From: Methylobacterium sp.
GTDB lineage: Bacteria; Pseudomonadota; Alphaproteobacteria; Rhizobiales; Beijerinckiaceae
Reading direction: 5' to 3'
DNA length: 11,578 nucleotides
Assembly: GCA_020252865.1 (NCBI GenBank)
Contig: JADCCH010000374.1
Span: 1-11,578 of the forward strand
Below are positions 1 through 6,963 of this stretch, piece by piece; the stretch's first letter is position 1; every line of letters begins with the position of its first letter. The notes under the pieces are model-generated. The model was not told the origin of the DNA, searched no databases, and saw only the letters and a program-made list of their open reading frames with translations. The position numbers and the translations under genes are program-made.

Positions 1-511
1 AATCACCGAAGCGATGTCTGAAACCGACGCTGCGAAACTGGGCGAACCGGCCTGGGGATTGCTGCCGGCGCATCGCCTCGGCTCCACCCTTCGGCGGGTG
101 GAGAAGGATCGCTTCCTGGTTCGGTCTCTCTATTCCTACGAGAAGCCGGTGGCGCGCGAGGAAGTGCGGCGGAGGCTGACGGACAATTTCCGCCGCCGCT
201 TCCCCGCGCTGAAGCACGTGGCGCTCGAATATGTCTGGGGTGGCACCACCGCGCTGACGATGAACGGCTCCCCGCGGTGGGGAAAGCTGGATGAGAACCT
301 CTATGGCTCGGCCGGCTGCAACGGGTCTGGCGTGGTGAAGGGCACGATCCTCGGCAAAAGGCTCGCCGAGATGATGATAACGGGCAACCCGCAGGCGGAT
401 GTCACCAGCGCCTATGGCAGCGCGAGCCGCATCGCGCCGGAACCGTTCCGCAGGCTCGGTTTTCATGTGGTCTCCGCGCTGGAGCGCCGCCGCTGCGGCC
501 TCGAAATGTAG
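1..511 (+). CDS. FAD-dependent oxidoreductase (DAO family), C-terminal fragment
   Basis: The reading frame is open from base 2 to the TAG at 509-511, giving 169 residues of the C-terminal part of a protein cut by the window edge; the internal ATG at 14 is not a believable start. The segment with W-G-G-T at about residues 79-82 and the stretch YGSAGCNGSGVVKGTILGKR is typical of the FAD-binding C-terminal end of DAO-type oxidases (gamma-glutamylputrescine oxidase/OrdL-like, or sarcosine and D-amino-acid dehydrogenase relatives). In the family such enzymes oxidise a C-N bond of an amine or amino acid using FAD. The N-terminal Rossmann motif lies outside the window, so the substrate cannot be inferred. 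It converges on the lactonase gene with a 27-bp gap and has no evident functional tie to the xylose locus. Confidence 0.85.
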   Translation, partial: ITEAMSETDAAKLGEPAWGLLPAHRLGSTLRRVEKDRFLVRSLYSYEKPVAREEVRRRLTDNFRRRFPALKHVALEYVWGGTTALTMNGSPRWGKLDENLYGSAGCNGSGVVKGTILGKRLAEMMITGNPQADVTSAYGSASRIAPEPFRRLGFHVVSALERRRCGLEM

Positions 512-538
512 CCTTTGGCGAGAAAGCCGCCACAATCC

Positions 539-1444
539 TCACGTCGAACCTCGCGCATTGACGAAAAGGCTGAAAAGTGAGGTCTGCGCGCAGATGAAAA
601 GGCGGTTGCGCTTCGGCCCGCCAAAGCAGAGATTGCCGACGATCTCGCCGATCTCGATCGTCAGGCCCAGTGCGCCATCGGGCCCGTAGCAATGCACGGA
701 TCGCCCGGCCGAACTCCAGAGGTTGCCCTCGGCGTCGAAACGGAAGCCGTCGAAGAAGCCATCCGTGAGGGTCGCGAAGGTCTCGCCGGGCTGGATGGGT
801 CGACCTTCCGCATCAAGGCGGTAGCGCGTGAGCGTGGCATCGAGTCCGGGCCGGTGTGTCCTGCCCGTATCCGCCACCATGACGAATTGCCCATCGGGCG
901 CGAGCGCGAGGCCATTGGGCTTCACGCGATCGGTGATGACCACCTCGACCACGCCGGTTTCAGTGTCGAGCCGGTAGACATGGGAGGCACCGATCTCGCT
1001 TTCGGCCTTTTCGCCCTCGTAATCGCCGTCGATGCCGTAGGTCGGGTCCGAAAACCAGATCGCACCATCGGGCGCCACGATCACGTCATTCGGCGAATTG
1101 AAGCGCTTGCCTTGCCAATGGCTCGCGAGCACGCGGCGGGAACCGTCATGCTCGACGCGACTGATGACGCGCGCCAGATGCTCGCAGGAAATCAGCCGCC
1201 CTTGGTGGTCGCGCGCATGGCCGTTGTGGAAGCCACAGCCCGGCCAGAAGACGGAGACCTGCCCGCTCATCTCGTCGAAGCGCAGCAGGCGATCATTCGG
1301 GATATCGGAGAAAACGAGATAACGCCCGGCAGGAAAATAGGCCGGGCCTTCCAGCCAGCGACCGCCGGTCCAGAGCCTTTCGAGATTGGCATGGCCGATG
1401 ATCAGGCGCGCAAAGCGCGGATCATGGATGCGAACCACGCTCAT
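539..1444 (-). CDS. SMP-30/gluconolactonase family lactonase, probable xylonolactonase (XylC type)
   Basis: This 301-residue protein belongs to the SMP-30/gluconolactonase/LRE six-bladed beta-propeller family, which hydrolyses sugar lactones using one divalent metal ion. Likely metal ligands are E32 (in W-L-E-G-P), N177 (in K-P-N-G-L) and D232 (in F-F-D-G-F), with N119 (in S-P-N-D-V) in the substrate pocket; these are matched by family pattern, not by alignment. I chose the ATG at 1442-1444 because GAGGT (1451-1455) sits 6 nt upstream; a GTG directly before it (1445-1447) is the alternative. It starts 9 nt after the stop of the dehydrogenase gene and is the last gene of the operon. Its neighbour makes an aldonolactone if it acts on xylose, so hydrolysis of xylono-lactone to xylonate is the natural role. 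The exact sugar is inferred from context only. No convincing terminator follows. Confidence 0.88.
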   Translation of the reverse strand: MSVVRIHDPRFARLIIGHANLERLWTGGRWLEGPAYFPAGRYLVFSDIPNDRLLRFDEMSGQVSVFWPGCGFHNGHARDHQGRLISCEHLARVISRVEHDGSRRVLASHWQGKRFNSPNDVIVAPDGAIWFSDPTYGIDGDYEGEKAESEIGASHVYRLDTETGVVEVVITDRVKPNGLALAPDGQFVMVADTGRTHRPGLDATLTRYRLDAEGRPIQPGETFATLTDGFFDGFRFDAEGNLWSSAGRSVHCYGPDGALGLTIEIGEIVGNLCFGGPKRNRLFICAQTSLFSLFVNARGST

Positions 1445-1453
1445 CACACCACC

Positions 1454-2200
1454 TCACACCCAGCCGCCATCGACAATCATCGTCTGCGCGGTCATGGCCG
1501 CGCTGAGATCGGAGGCAAGGAAGAGCGCCGGCCCGGCCATGTCCTCCGGCACAAGGCGGCGCTTGATGCATTGCTGGCGCAGGAGTTCCGCCTCGCTTTC
1601 GGGCGTGAGCCACATCTCGACCTGCCGATCGGTCATGATCCAGCCGGGGATCAGGCAATTGACGCGAATTTGATGCGCGCCCAGTTCGCGCGACAGCGCC
1701 CGCGTGAGGCCGACCACCGCGCTTTTCGCGGTCTTGTAAGCCACGAAGGAATCCTTGGATTGCATGTAGCTCGTCGAACCCATGCAGATGATCGCGCCGC
1801 CGCCAAGGCCGATCATGTCCCTGTAGACCGCCTGCGCGACAAAGAACTGGTGGTCGATATTCGTGGCGAAGCGCTCACGCCAATAAGCAGGCGTCACCTC
1901 GTCGAGGCTGTGGCGATCATCACGCGCGGCATTGTTCACGAGCACGCTGAAGGGGCCGGTCCTCTCGCGCACCCGGTCAATCGCAGCGGGCAAGGCTTCG
2001 AGATCACGCAAGTCTGCGGTCTGGAAAGCCGCACGCTCTCCGAGTTCGGCCATGAGACGCTCGCCATTCGCCCGATCGAGATCGAGGAAGCCCACCCGCG
2101 CGCCCTCGCGATGGAAGGCGCGCACCAGCGCTTCACCAATGCCGCTCGCGCCGCCGGTGATCAGCACGGCCTTGCCCTGGAGATCGGGAAATCGAATCAT
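1454..2200 (-). CDS. xylB: SDR-family sugar dehydrogenase, probable D-xylose 1-dehydrogenase (XylB type)
   Basis: This 248-residue classical short-chain dehydrogenase/reductase oxidises a sugar at C1 with NAD(P)+. Visible motifs are the cofactor loop TGGASGIG (15-22), an acidic residue after beta-2 (D40), which favours NAD+, N-N-A (89-91), N114, serines at 142-144, and the catalytic Y155-x3-K159. From memory it closely resembles Caulobacter D-xylose dehydrogenase XylB, sharing the NNA-x-D-D-R-H segment, the V-T-x-A-Y-W stretch and the Q-C-(I/L)-K-x-R-(I/L)-V-P-E segment near the C-terminus, and its length is about the same. The start at 2198-2200 is chosen because GAGGATGAC lies just upstream and the SDR fold begins right after it; an upstream in-frame ATG (2239) would overlap the ATPase gene. 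It begins 7 nt after the ATPase stop. L-arabinose or another pentose cannot be excluded. Note that xylB also names xylulokinase in enterics; this is not that enzyme. Confidence 0.87.
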   Translation of the reverse strand: MIRFPDLQGKAVLITGGASGIGEALVRAFHREGARVGFLDLDRANGERLMAELGERAAFQTADLRDLEALPAAIDRVRERTGPFSVLVNNAARDDRHSLDEVTPAYWRERFATNIDHQFFVAQAVYRDMIGLGGGAIICMGSTSYMQSKDSFVAYKTAKSAVVGLTRALSRELGAHQIRVNCLIPGWIMTDRQVEMWLTPESEAELLRQQCIKRRLVPEDMAGPALFLASDLSAAMTAQTMIVDGGWV

Positions 2201-2207
2201 GTCATCC

Positions 2208-2987
2208 TCACGGGCTCGCGCCGGGGCCGGGAATGGCACCGGGCGGGCATTTGCCGCCGATGATCATGCCGAGCACCTCGTCGCGCGTCACGTCGCCAAT
2301 GCGCGCCGTGCCCACCACCTTGCCGTTCTTCATCACCGCGATGCGATCCGCGAGATCGAACACATCATGCAAATCGTGGCTGATGAGGAAGATGCCGATC
2401 CCCTCGGCCTTGAGCTGTCTGGTGAGTTCACCCACCTGCGCGGTCTCGGCCGGGCCGAGGGCCGCGGTGGGTTCGTCCATGATGAGCACGCGTGCGTTGA
2501 AATGGATGGCGCGGGCAATCGCCACGGATTGGCGCTGGCCACCCGAGAGCGCGCTGACCGGCTCGTTGAAGCGGCGGAAATGCGGGTTCAGCCGCGCCAT
2601 CACCCCGCGCGTCTCGCTTTCCATCGCGGCATCGTCGAGCGTGCCCCAGCGTGTGAGTTTCTCGCGGCCGAGGAAGATGTTCGCGGCGGCATCGACGTTA
2701 TCGGCGAGGGCCAGCGTCTGGTAGATCGTCTCGATGCCCAGCGCCTTGGCATCGCGCGGCGAGTTGATCTCGGCCTTCCGGCCATCGACCAGGATTTCGC
2801 CTGAATCGGCACGATAGGCACCGGAGAGGATCTTGATCAGGGTCGATTTGCCCGCGCCGTTATGGCCGAGCAGGCCCACGACCTCACCGGGATAGAGATC
2901 GACGCTCACCTCTTCCACGGCCCTGATGCCGCCGAAGGCAATGGAGATGAAACGCATCTCGACGAGCGGTGCGCGGGTTTCGGCCAT
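2208..2987 (-). CDS. xylG: Sugar ABC transporter ATP-binding protein (XylG-like, single nucleotide-binding domain)
   Basis: This 259-residue ABC ATPase energises the xylose importer from the cytoplasmic face. All ATPase motifs are intact: Walker A GHNGAGKS (41-48), Q-loop Q90, signature LSGGQ (147-151), Walker B VLIMDE (167-172) and switch H204. Only one nucleotide-binding domain is present, whereas E. coli XylG, RbsA and AraG are fused double-domain proteins of about 500 residues. The protein is therefore expected to act as a homodimer, as in FrcA-type carbohydrate importers. It is not obviously truncated: the domain runs to its normal end and is followed by a short Gly/Pro-rich tail overlapping nothing. 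The ATG at 2985-2987 has a strong purine-rich ribosome-binding site (AGGGGAGGGAGG) immediately upstream, and the dehydrogenase starts 7 nt after its stop. The 116-bp gap to xylH is filled by palindromic repeats. Confidence 0.93.
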   Translation of the reverse strand: MAETRAPLVEMRFISIAFGGIRAVEEVSVDLYPGEVVGLLGHNGAGKSTLIKILSGAYRADSGEILVDGRKAEINSPRDAKALGIETIYQTLALADNVDAAANIFLGREKLTRWGTLDDAAMESETRGVMARLNPHFRRFNEPVSALSGGQRQSVAIARAIHFNARVLIMDEPTAALGPAETAQVGELTRQLKAEGIGIFLISHDLHDVFDLADRIAVMKNGKVVGTARIGDVTRDEVLGMIIGGKCPPGAIPGPGASP

Positions 2988-3000
2988 CCCTCCCTCCCCT

Positions 3001-3106
3001 TAAAGCATTTTCCGATCAGGTGGATACCGGTTGGTCGAAGAAAATGCGATCAATCACAAGAACAGAGAGCGGTCGATCTTATTTATTCAGATCGAATTTC
3101 GCTCTA
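3001..3106 (-). repeat. Composite intergenic repeat: two adjacent stem-loops between xylH and xylG
   Basis: Nearly the whole xylH-xylG gap is made of two neighbouring inverted repeats. The first is at 3005-3047, with arms GCATTTTC and GAAAATGC plus an inner CGATCA/TGGTCG pairing and a two-base bulge. The second is at 3066-3105, with outer arms AGAGCG/CGCTCT and inner arms TCGATCT/AGATCGA around a 9-nt AT-rich loop. The xylH stop codon TAG (3104-3106) overlaps the edge of the second hairpin, while the xylG ribosome-binding site starts right after the first. The first hairpin is a second copy of the element at 7056-7102. As part of the operon mRNA this could stabilise upstream message or reduce downstream expression, as REP/BIME elements do; that role is inference. 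Confidence 0.85.
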
Positions 3107-4354
3107 GCGGATCCGGCGGCGATAGAGGCCGTCGAGCCAGATCGCCATCACCAGGACGATGCCCACGACGATGTTCTGCAAGGGCGTATCCACCCCCAGC
3201 AGCACCATGCCGGATTGCAGGGATTGCATGATGAGCGCGCCGAGCATCGCGCCAACAATCGTGCCGACACCGCCCGCGAGGCTCGTGCCGCCGATGACCG
3301 CCGCCGCGATGACATAGAGCTCATCGAGCGTGCCGGCGGAATTCGTCGCGGCATTGAGGCGCGCGGTGGTGATGCAGGCGGCAAGGCCCGTGAGCAGGCC
3401 CATGAGCCCGAAAACCTGCATCGTCACGGCCCTGGTCTTGATGCCGGAGAGCGATGCCGCCTCCGGATTGCCGCCGATCGAGAACACATAGCGCCCGAAG
3501 CGCATGCGCGTTGCCACGAAGGTCATCACCACGCCGACCAGCACCGCGATCAGCACCGGCACCGCGAAGCCATGGGCGATGAACACGCCCCCCTGCGGCC
3601 AGACCTGGCCCTGCGCCTCGACGATGCGCCGCGCAATGCCCGGCGGCAGCGGATAGGCGTTCACGATCAGCGTGACCGCGATGACGCTCGCCGCGGCAAG
3701 GCCGATCACCAGCATTTCCGCCCAGAGAGGACGCAGGCTGAAGCCGAATTCGGCCCGGCGGCGCCGGCGCATCAGCATGGAAATCACGATGGCGAGGATG
3801 GCAATGACGGCGATCATCCAGCTCGCCGCCGCGCCGATCGCGCCCTCGATGCCGCCGCCAAGGGCGCGGAAACGGCCATCCATCGGCGCGACGGTCTGCC
3901 CGGTCGTGACCCACCAGGCAGCCCCGCGCCAGACAAGCAACCCGCCGAGCGTGACGATGAAGGAGGGGATCGCGAGATAGGCGATCAGTGCGCCATGGAA
4001 GAGGCCGATCAACCCGCCGCAGAGCATCGCGAAGAGAAGCGTCGCGGGCATGGTCAGCGGGTTTTCGAGGCCCCAGATTTCCGGAAGCCAGCGCGCCTGG
4101 AAGACGCCGATCGCCATGCCGACAAAACCGAGCACCGACCCCACCGAAAGGTCGATGTTCCGCGTCACGATCACCAGTACCATGCCGCAGGCCATGACGG
4201 CGATGGCCGAGGTCTGGACCGAGAGGTTCCACAGGTTGCGCGGGGTGAGAAAAGCCCCCTGCGAGAGGAGGTGAAATCCGAACCAGATGATGGCCAGGGC
4301 CGTGAGCATGCCGATCAGGCGGGCATCGATCTCAAGCTTGCGCAAAAGCTCCAT
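3104..4354 (-). CDS. xylH: Xylose ABC transporter permease (XylH-like)
   Basis: This 416-residue polytopic inner-membrane protein belongs to the BPD_transp_2 family of sugar permeases (RbsC/XylH/FrcC). It has about ten or more hydrophobic segments, the first near residues 14-32 and the last near 391-408. Hallmarks are the early segment with V-T-R-N-I-D-L-S-V-G-S (about 63-73) and the late conserved stretch reading A-A-A-V-I-G-G-T-S-L-A-G-G-V-G-T. A cluster of five arginines near the middle marks a cytoplasmic loop. It forms the translocation path for the pentose delivered by XylF. The ATG at 4352-4354 has GGGAG (4361-4365) 6 nt upstream. It follows xylF after 121 bp that contain a strong hairpin. 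The TAG stop lies inside a repeat hairpin, so the last few residues (R-R-R-I-R) may have been affected by repeat insertion. Confidence 0.92.
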   Translation of the reverse strand: MELLRKLEIDARLIGMLTALAIIWFGFHLLSQGAFLTPRNLWNLSVQTSAIAVMACGMVLVIVTRNIDLSVGSVLGFVGMAIGVFQARWLPEIWGLENPLTMPATLLFAMLCGGLIGLFHGALIAYLAIPSFIVTLGGLLVWRGAAWWVTTGQTVAPMDGRFRALGGGIEGAIGAAASWMIAVIAILAIVISMLMRRRRRAEFGFSLRPLWAEMLVIGLAAASVIAVTLIVNAYPLPPGIARRIVEAQGQVWPQGGVFIAHGFAVPVLIAVLVGVVMTFVATRMRFGRYVFSIGGNPEAASLSGIKTRAVTMQVFGLMGLLTGLAACITTARLNAATNSAGTLDELYVIAAAVIGGTSLAGGVGTIVGAMLGALIMQSLQSGMVLLGVDTPLQNIVVGIVLVMAIWLDGLYRRRIR

Positions 4355-4425
4355 GGCAATCTCCCGCAGGCATGACCAATGCAGAAACGAAACCGGGAAG
4401 CGGCGCTCGGGCCGCCATCCGGGCG

Positions 4426-4449
4426 CCTGCCGCGCGGCCGCGCGGCAGG
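4426..4449. repeat. 24-bp perfect palindrome between xylF and xylH
   Basis: Bases 4426-4449 read identically on both strands. Folded as RNA they give a 10-bp GC-only stem (CCTGCCGCGC) with a GGCC tetraloop, flanked by further short CCGG complementarity. There is no run of T after it on either strand, so it does not look like a simple intrinsic terminator. It lies just downstream of the xylF stop within the operon. Hairpins in this place in binding-protein-dependent transport operons commonly protect the upstream message from 3' decay or cause partial termination, so the binding protein is made in excess. That role is inferred. Confidence 0.8.
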
Positions 4450-4475
4450 TTCTCCGGGAGGAACGCTCGATCCGT

Positions 4476-5519
4476 TCAGTTGCAGGCCGCGACCTTGCCG
4501 GCCGGAACCCCCTGGCAAACCGCCGATTTCGGAGCCCAGCCGGCCTCGATCACGAGGTTCAGGTTGTCCTTGGTGATGGCCACGGGCTTGAGGAAGATGG
4601 CGTTCATCTGGGCCTTGGCCGGGCCCTGGTTCCACTTCACCGCGCCGGCCACTTCCTCAAGCTTCTTGCCACCCGCGAGCTGGATGGCGATTTCAGCCGC
4701 CGCCTTGCCGAGTTCGCGCGCGTCTTTCCACACGGTCATGGTCTGGGTCCCGAGCGCGATGCGGTTCAGTGCCGCGCGATCCGCGTCCTGGCCCGAAACC
4801 GGCACCGAGCCGGCGAGGCCCTGCGCGGCCAGCGCGGCAATGGAACCACCGGCCGTGCCGTCATTCGCGGCCACCACCGCATCCACCTTGTTGTTGTTAC
4901 GGGTGAGGAACTGCTCCATGTTCCGCTGGGCATTGGCGGGCAGCCAGCCATCGGTGAAGGCCTCGCCGACATTCTTGATCTTGCCCGCGTCGATCGCCGG
5001 CTTCAGCACTTCCATCGAACCCTGGAACAGGAAGCCCGCATTCGGATCCGCGCCCGAGCCCTTGATGAAGACATAATTGCCTTCCGGCTTCGCCTTCTGG
5101 ATCTCGCGGGCCATCATCCGGCCCACCTCGATATTGTCGAAGGTGAGGTAGAAGGCCTTGGGATTCTCGATCAGGCGGTCATAGCCCACCACGGCCACCC
5201 CCTCGTTCACGGCCTTGTCGATGGCCGGGCGGATGGCATTCGCGTCCTGCGCGAGAACGATCAGCGCCTTGGTGCCACGCGCGATGAGGCTTTCGACATC
5301 CGTCAGCTGCTTGGCGGGCGAGGATTGCGCATCCGCCGAGAGATAGGTTCCGCCGGCCTTCTCGATGGCGGCCTTGATGGCGGCTTCGTCGGTCTTCCAA
5401 CGCTCTTCCTGGAAATTAGACCAGCTCACACCGATCACCGGGCCCCTCGCCTGCGCGAGCACCGCGGGCGACAAGGACACAAAAGCGGCCAGGGCCGCCG
5501 CGCCAAGCAACTTGTTCAT
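4476..5519 (-). CDS. xylF: D-xylose-binding periplasmic protein
   Basis: This 347-residue substrate-binding protein of the periplasmic-binding-protein type I family captures xylose in the periplasm and delivers it to the permease. The N-terminus (M-N-K-L-L then a hydrophobic run to about residue 21) is a Sec signal peptide with likely cleavage after A-V-L-A (22). From memory it matches E. coli XylF in several blocks: E-R-W-K-T-D, the A/G-Y-D-R-x-I stretch, D-G-W-L-P-x-N-A, the T-x-N-N-N-K-x-D-A-V-V-A-x-N-D segment, S-G-Q-D-A-D and G-T-Q-T-M-T-V. These include sugar-contact residues of the family. The start at 5517-5519 has GGGAGG (5525-5530) upstream and begins the signal peptide; in-frame extension to 5624 would only add polar leader sequence. 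It is first in the operon, facing the ROK regulator. Xylose is the best-supported ligand; other pentoses remain possible. Confidence 0.93.
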   Translation of the reverse strand: MNKLLGAAALAAFVSLSPAVLAQARGPVIGVSWSNFQEERWKTDEAAIKAAIEKAGGTYLSADAQSSPAKQLTDVESLIARGTKALIVLAQDANAIRPAIDKAVNEGVAVVGYDRLIENPKAFYLTFDNIEVGRMMAREIQKAKPEGNYVFIKGSGADPNAGFLFQGSMEVLKPAIDAGKIKNVGEAFTDGWLPANAQRNMEQFLTRNNNKVDAVVAANDGTAGGSIAALAAQGLAGSVPVSGQDADRAALNRIALGTQTMTVWKDARELGKAAAEIAIQLAGGKKLEEVAGAVKWNQGPAKAQMNAIFLKPVAITKDNLNLVIEAGWAPKSAVCQGVPAGKVAACN

Positions 5520-5524
5520 ATCAT

Positions 5525-5530
5525 CCTCCC
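5525..5530 (-). promoter_or_regulatory. Ribosome-binding site of xylF
   Basis: GGGAGG on the minus strand ends 5 nt before the ATG at 5517-5519. It decides the start over the upstream in-frame ATG codons and fits the signal peptide that follows. Confidence 0.75.
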
Positions 5531-5595
5531 GATCTGCCTCCGGGCGGGGAAAGGACGTAATCCCACTCCCATGCCTTTCCCGGCTGCTTGCCATG

Positions 5596-5624
5596 AGAAC
5601 ACCGCGATGCGCCCGAAGAGTCAA
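5596..5624 (-). promoter_or_regulatory. Weak alternative promoter for the xylF operon
   Basis: On the minus strand TTGACT (5619-5624) is followed after 17 nt by TGTTCT (5596-5601). The -35 is good but the -10 matches the consensus at only three of six positions. It would give a leader of about 70 nt, against about 150 nt from the upstream candidate at 5674-5703. Confidence 0.25.
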
Positions 5625-5669
5625 CCGGAATAAATTTAATGCTCGAAAAAATTACTCCTGCCTCCCTTC

Positions 5670-5683
5670 TTCGCATATGCGAA
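5670..5683. promoter_or_regulatory. Candidate operator of the ROK regulator
   Basis: TTCGCATATGCGAA is a perfect 14-bp palindrome. It extends to 22 bp (5666-5687) with one mismatched pair, the outer arms being CTT and AAG. It lies in the xylF/ROK divergent region and covers the proposed -10 of the xylF promoter. ROK repressors such as NagC, Mlc and rhizobial or Gram-positive XylR bind palindromes with A/T-rich arms, and a TTCG-CGAA core fits that general form. Binding of the neighbouring ROK protein here, released by xylose, is inference. Confidence 0.6.
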
Positions 5684-5703
5684 AAAGCGCAAACAAGTGT
5701 CAA
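5674..5703 (-). promoter_or_regulatory. Candidate sigma-70 promoter of the xylFHG-xylB-xylC operon
   Basis: On the minus strand a perfect -35 TTGACA (5698-5703) is followed after 18 nt by CATATG (5674-5679), a poor -10 with three matches; a 17-nt spacing gives GCATAT instead. The weak -10 sits within the palindrome at 5670-5683, so a bound repressor would block polymerase. Transcription would start near 5667, leaving a leader of about 150 nt. Confidence 0.45.
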
Positions 5704-5711
5704 ATCAGCCA

Positions 5712-5740
5712 TTGCCGACCTGATCAATGCTGTCTATTCT
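5712..5740 (+). promoter_or_regulatory. Candidate promoter of the ROK regulator gene
   Basis: TTGCCG (5712-5717), a 17-nt spacer and TATTCT (5735-5740) match the sigma-70 consensus at four of six positions in each hexamer. A start 6-8 nt after the -10 falls at 5747-5749, essentially on the ATG (5749), predicting a leaderless message. Confidence 0.4.
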
Positions 5741-5748
5741 TTCAGTTC

Positions 5749-6963
5749 ATGAACATATCTCCCCCTTCCCGTGACAATCGATCTCCCAAGCGCGACGAAG
5801 CGCGCGCCCGGCTTCTCGAGGCTCTTCGGCGCAATGGATCGCAGAGCCGGGCGACCATCGGACGATTGTTGGGCATGAGCCCGTCCTCGATTTCCGGGCT
5901 CACCAGCAAACTCATCGAGGAGGGGCTGCTCGAGGATATCGGCACTGACGGAGCCGACCCTCAGACTGGCCCGGGCCGGCCCGGCGCGCTGATCGGTTTC
6001 AACCCGGGGCGGGGGCTCATCATCGGCCTGTGGGTGGGGCTCGATCGCATCGCGCTGCATCTCGCGGATTTCGCAGGCGGCACGCTGGCACTCGCCGAGC
6101 AGGCCGTCTCGATCGCGCGGCTCTCGCCCGCAGCGCTCGTTGAGACGCTGGCGGAATGCATCGCGGCCTTCCGGCGAGATCATGCGCCGCCCGGCCCCGT
6201 GCTCGCCATCGCCGTTGCCTTTCAGGGCTTCGTGGATCGTGAACAGGGCATCGTGGCCTGGAGCCCGGTGACCCCCCATGCCGACCTGCCTCTGGCGCGC
6301 GCGCTGGAGCAGGCGACGGGCCTGATGGTGGTGATCGACAACGATGCCAGCGCCATGGCGCATGCGATCCTTCTCGCGGAAAAGGAATTGCGCATGGGCG
6401 TGACGGCCTGCGTGATGATCGGCGATGGCGTGGGCCTCGGCGTGTTCATCAATGGCGAGCCCTTGCGCGGCCGGCGCGGTGGCGGCATCGAGTTCGGGCA
6501 TATCCCGCTTGACCCCGATGGGCCGCAATGCCGCTGCGGCTCGCGCGGCTGCGTCGAGAGCTATCTTGCGGATTACGCGCTGCTTCGCGATGCCATGGCC
6601 ATCACGGCCTTTGCCGAGCCCATTCGCCAATTCTATCCCGGTGAGCGGGAGATGCAGGCGCTGACCGCGCGGGCCGATGAGGGCGAGCGAATCATCATGG
6701 GGCTTCTGGAGAACGCAGGCCGCGTGCTCTCGCAAGGCGTGGCGACATTGATTCATCTTTTCCAGCCGCGCGCCATCGTCTTCTGCGGGCCCGGCATGCG
6801 GGCCTGGCCGCATCTCGAACGGGGGCTTTCGGAAGGCCTGAAGCGTTACGCGATTCCGGGCCTTGCGCGCGATGTCGCGATCAGCGCCCGCCCCTTCCGC
6901 GCCGAGATGATGACCCGCGGCATCGTGCTCAGCGTGCTGGCGGAGATCGACCGCACGTTATGA
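5749..6963 (+). CDS. xylR: ROK-family transcriptional regulator (XylR-like repressor)
   Basis: This 404-residue protein has an N-terminal winged helix-turn-helix (about 17-65; recognition region near S33-L55) followed by a ROK sugar-binding domain. The zinc and ROK signature is intact: G-G-G-I-E-F-G-H at 244-251, then C261, C263 and C268, with E248, H251 and E270 as expected sugar contacts and N198-D199 in the inter-lobe motif. The ATP phosphate-binding D-x-G-x-T motif of ROK kinases is absent; the equivalent strand reads L-W-V-G-L-D, so this is a regulator and not a sugar kinase. It is divergent from xylF and most likely represses the transport/oxidation operon until pentose binds. The ATG at 5749 has no Shine-Dalgarno sequence, and the frame is open further upstream, but residues there look non-coding. 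The xylR name is by context and family only. Confidence 0.88.
   Translation: MNISPPSRDNRSPKRDEARARLLEALRRNGSQSRATIGRLLGMSPSSISGLTSKLIEEGLLEDIGTDGADPQTGPGRPGALIGFNPGRGLIIGLWVGLDRIALHLADFAGGTLALAEQAVSIARLSPAALVETLAECIAAFRRDHAPPGPVLAIAVAFQGFVDREQGIVAWSPVTPHADLPLARALEQATGLMVVIDNDASAMAHAILLAEKELRMGVTACVMIGDGVGLGVFINGEPLRGRRGGGIEFGHIPLDPDGPQCRCGSRGCVESYLADYALLRDAMAITAFAEPIRQFYPGEREMQALTARADEGERIIMGLLENAGRVLSQGVATLIHLFQPRAIVFCGPGMRAWPHLERGLSEGLKRYAIPGLARDVAISARPFRAEMMTRGIVLSVLAEIDRTL

Noticed and set aside
516..532. 5-bp hairpin TGGCG/CGCCA between the convergent oxidase and lactonase genes
   Set aside because: Too short a stem with no T-run to support a terminator call.
692..2263. 523-residue open frame on the plus strand opposite xylC and xylB
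   Set aside because: Shadow of two clear minus-strand genes; composition is His/Arg/Ala/Asp-rich without a recognisable domain, as expected from antisense of GC-rich codons.
2969..4375. 468-residue open frame on the plus strand opposite xylH
   Set aside because: Extremely rich in His, Asp, Arg and Glu, the usual antisense translation of a hydrophobic permease; xylH on the other strand has clear family motifs.
5734..6813. 359-residue open frame opposite the ROK gene
   Set aside because: Antisense shadow; the plus strand carries the intact ROK and HTH motifs.
5749..6963. ROK protein as a sugar kinase (xylose or glucose kinase)
   Set aside because: It has an N-terminal winged HTH and lacks the D-x-G-x-T phosphate-binding motif of ROK kinases.
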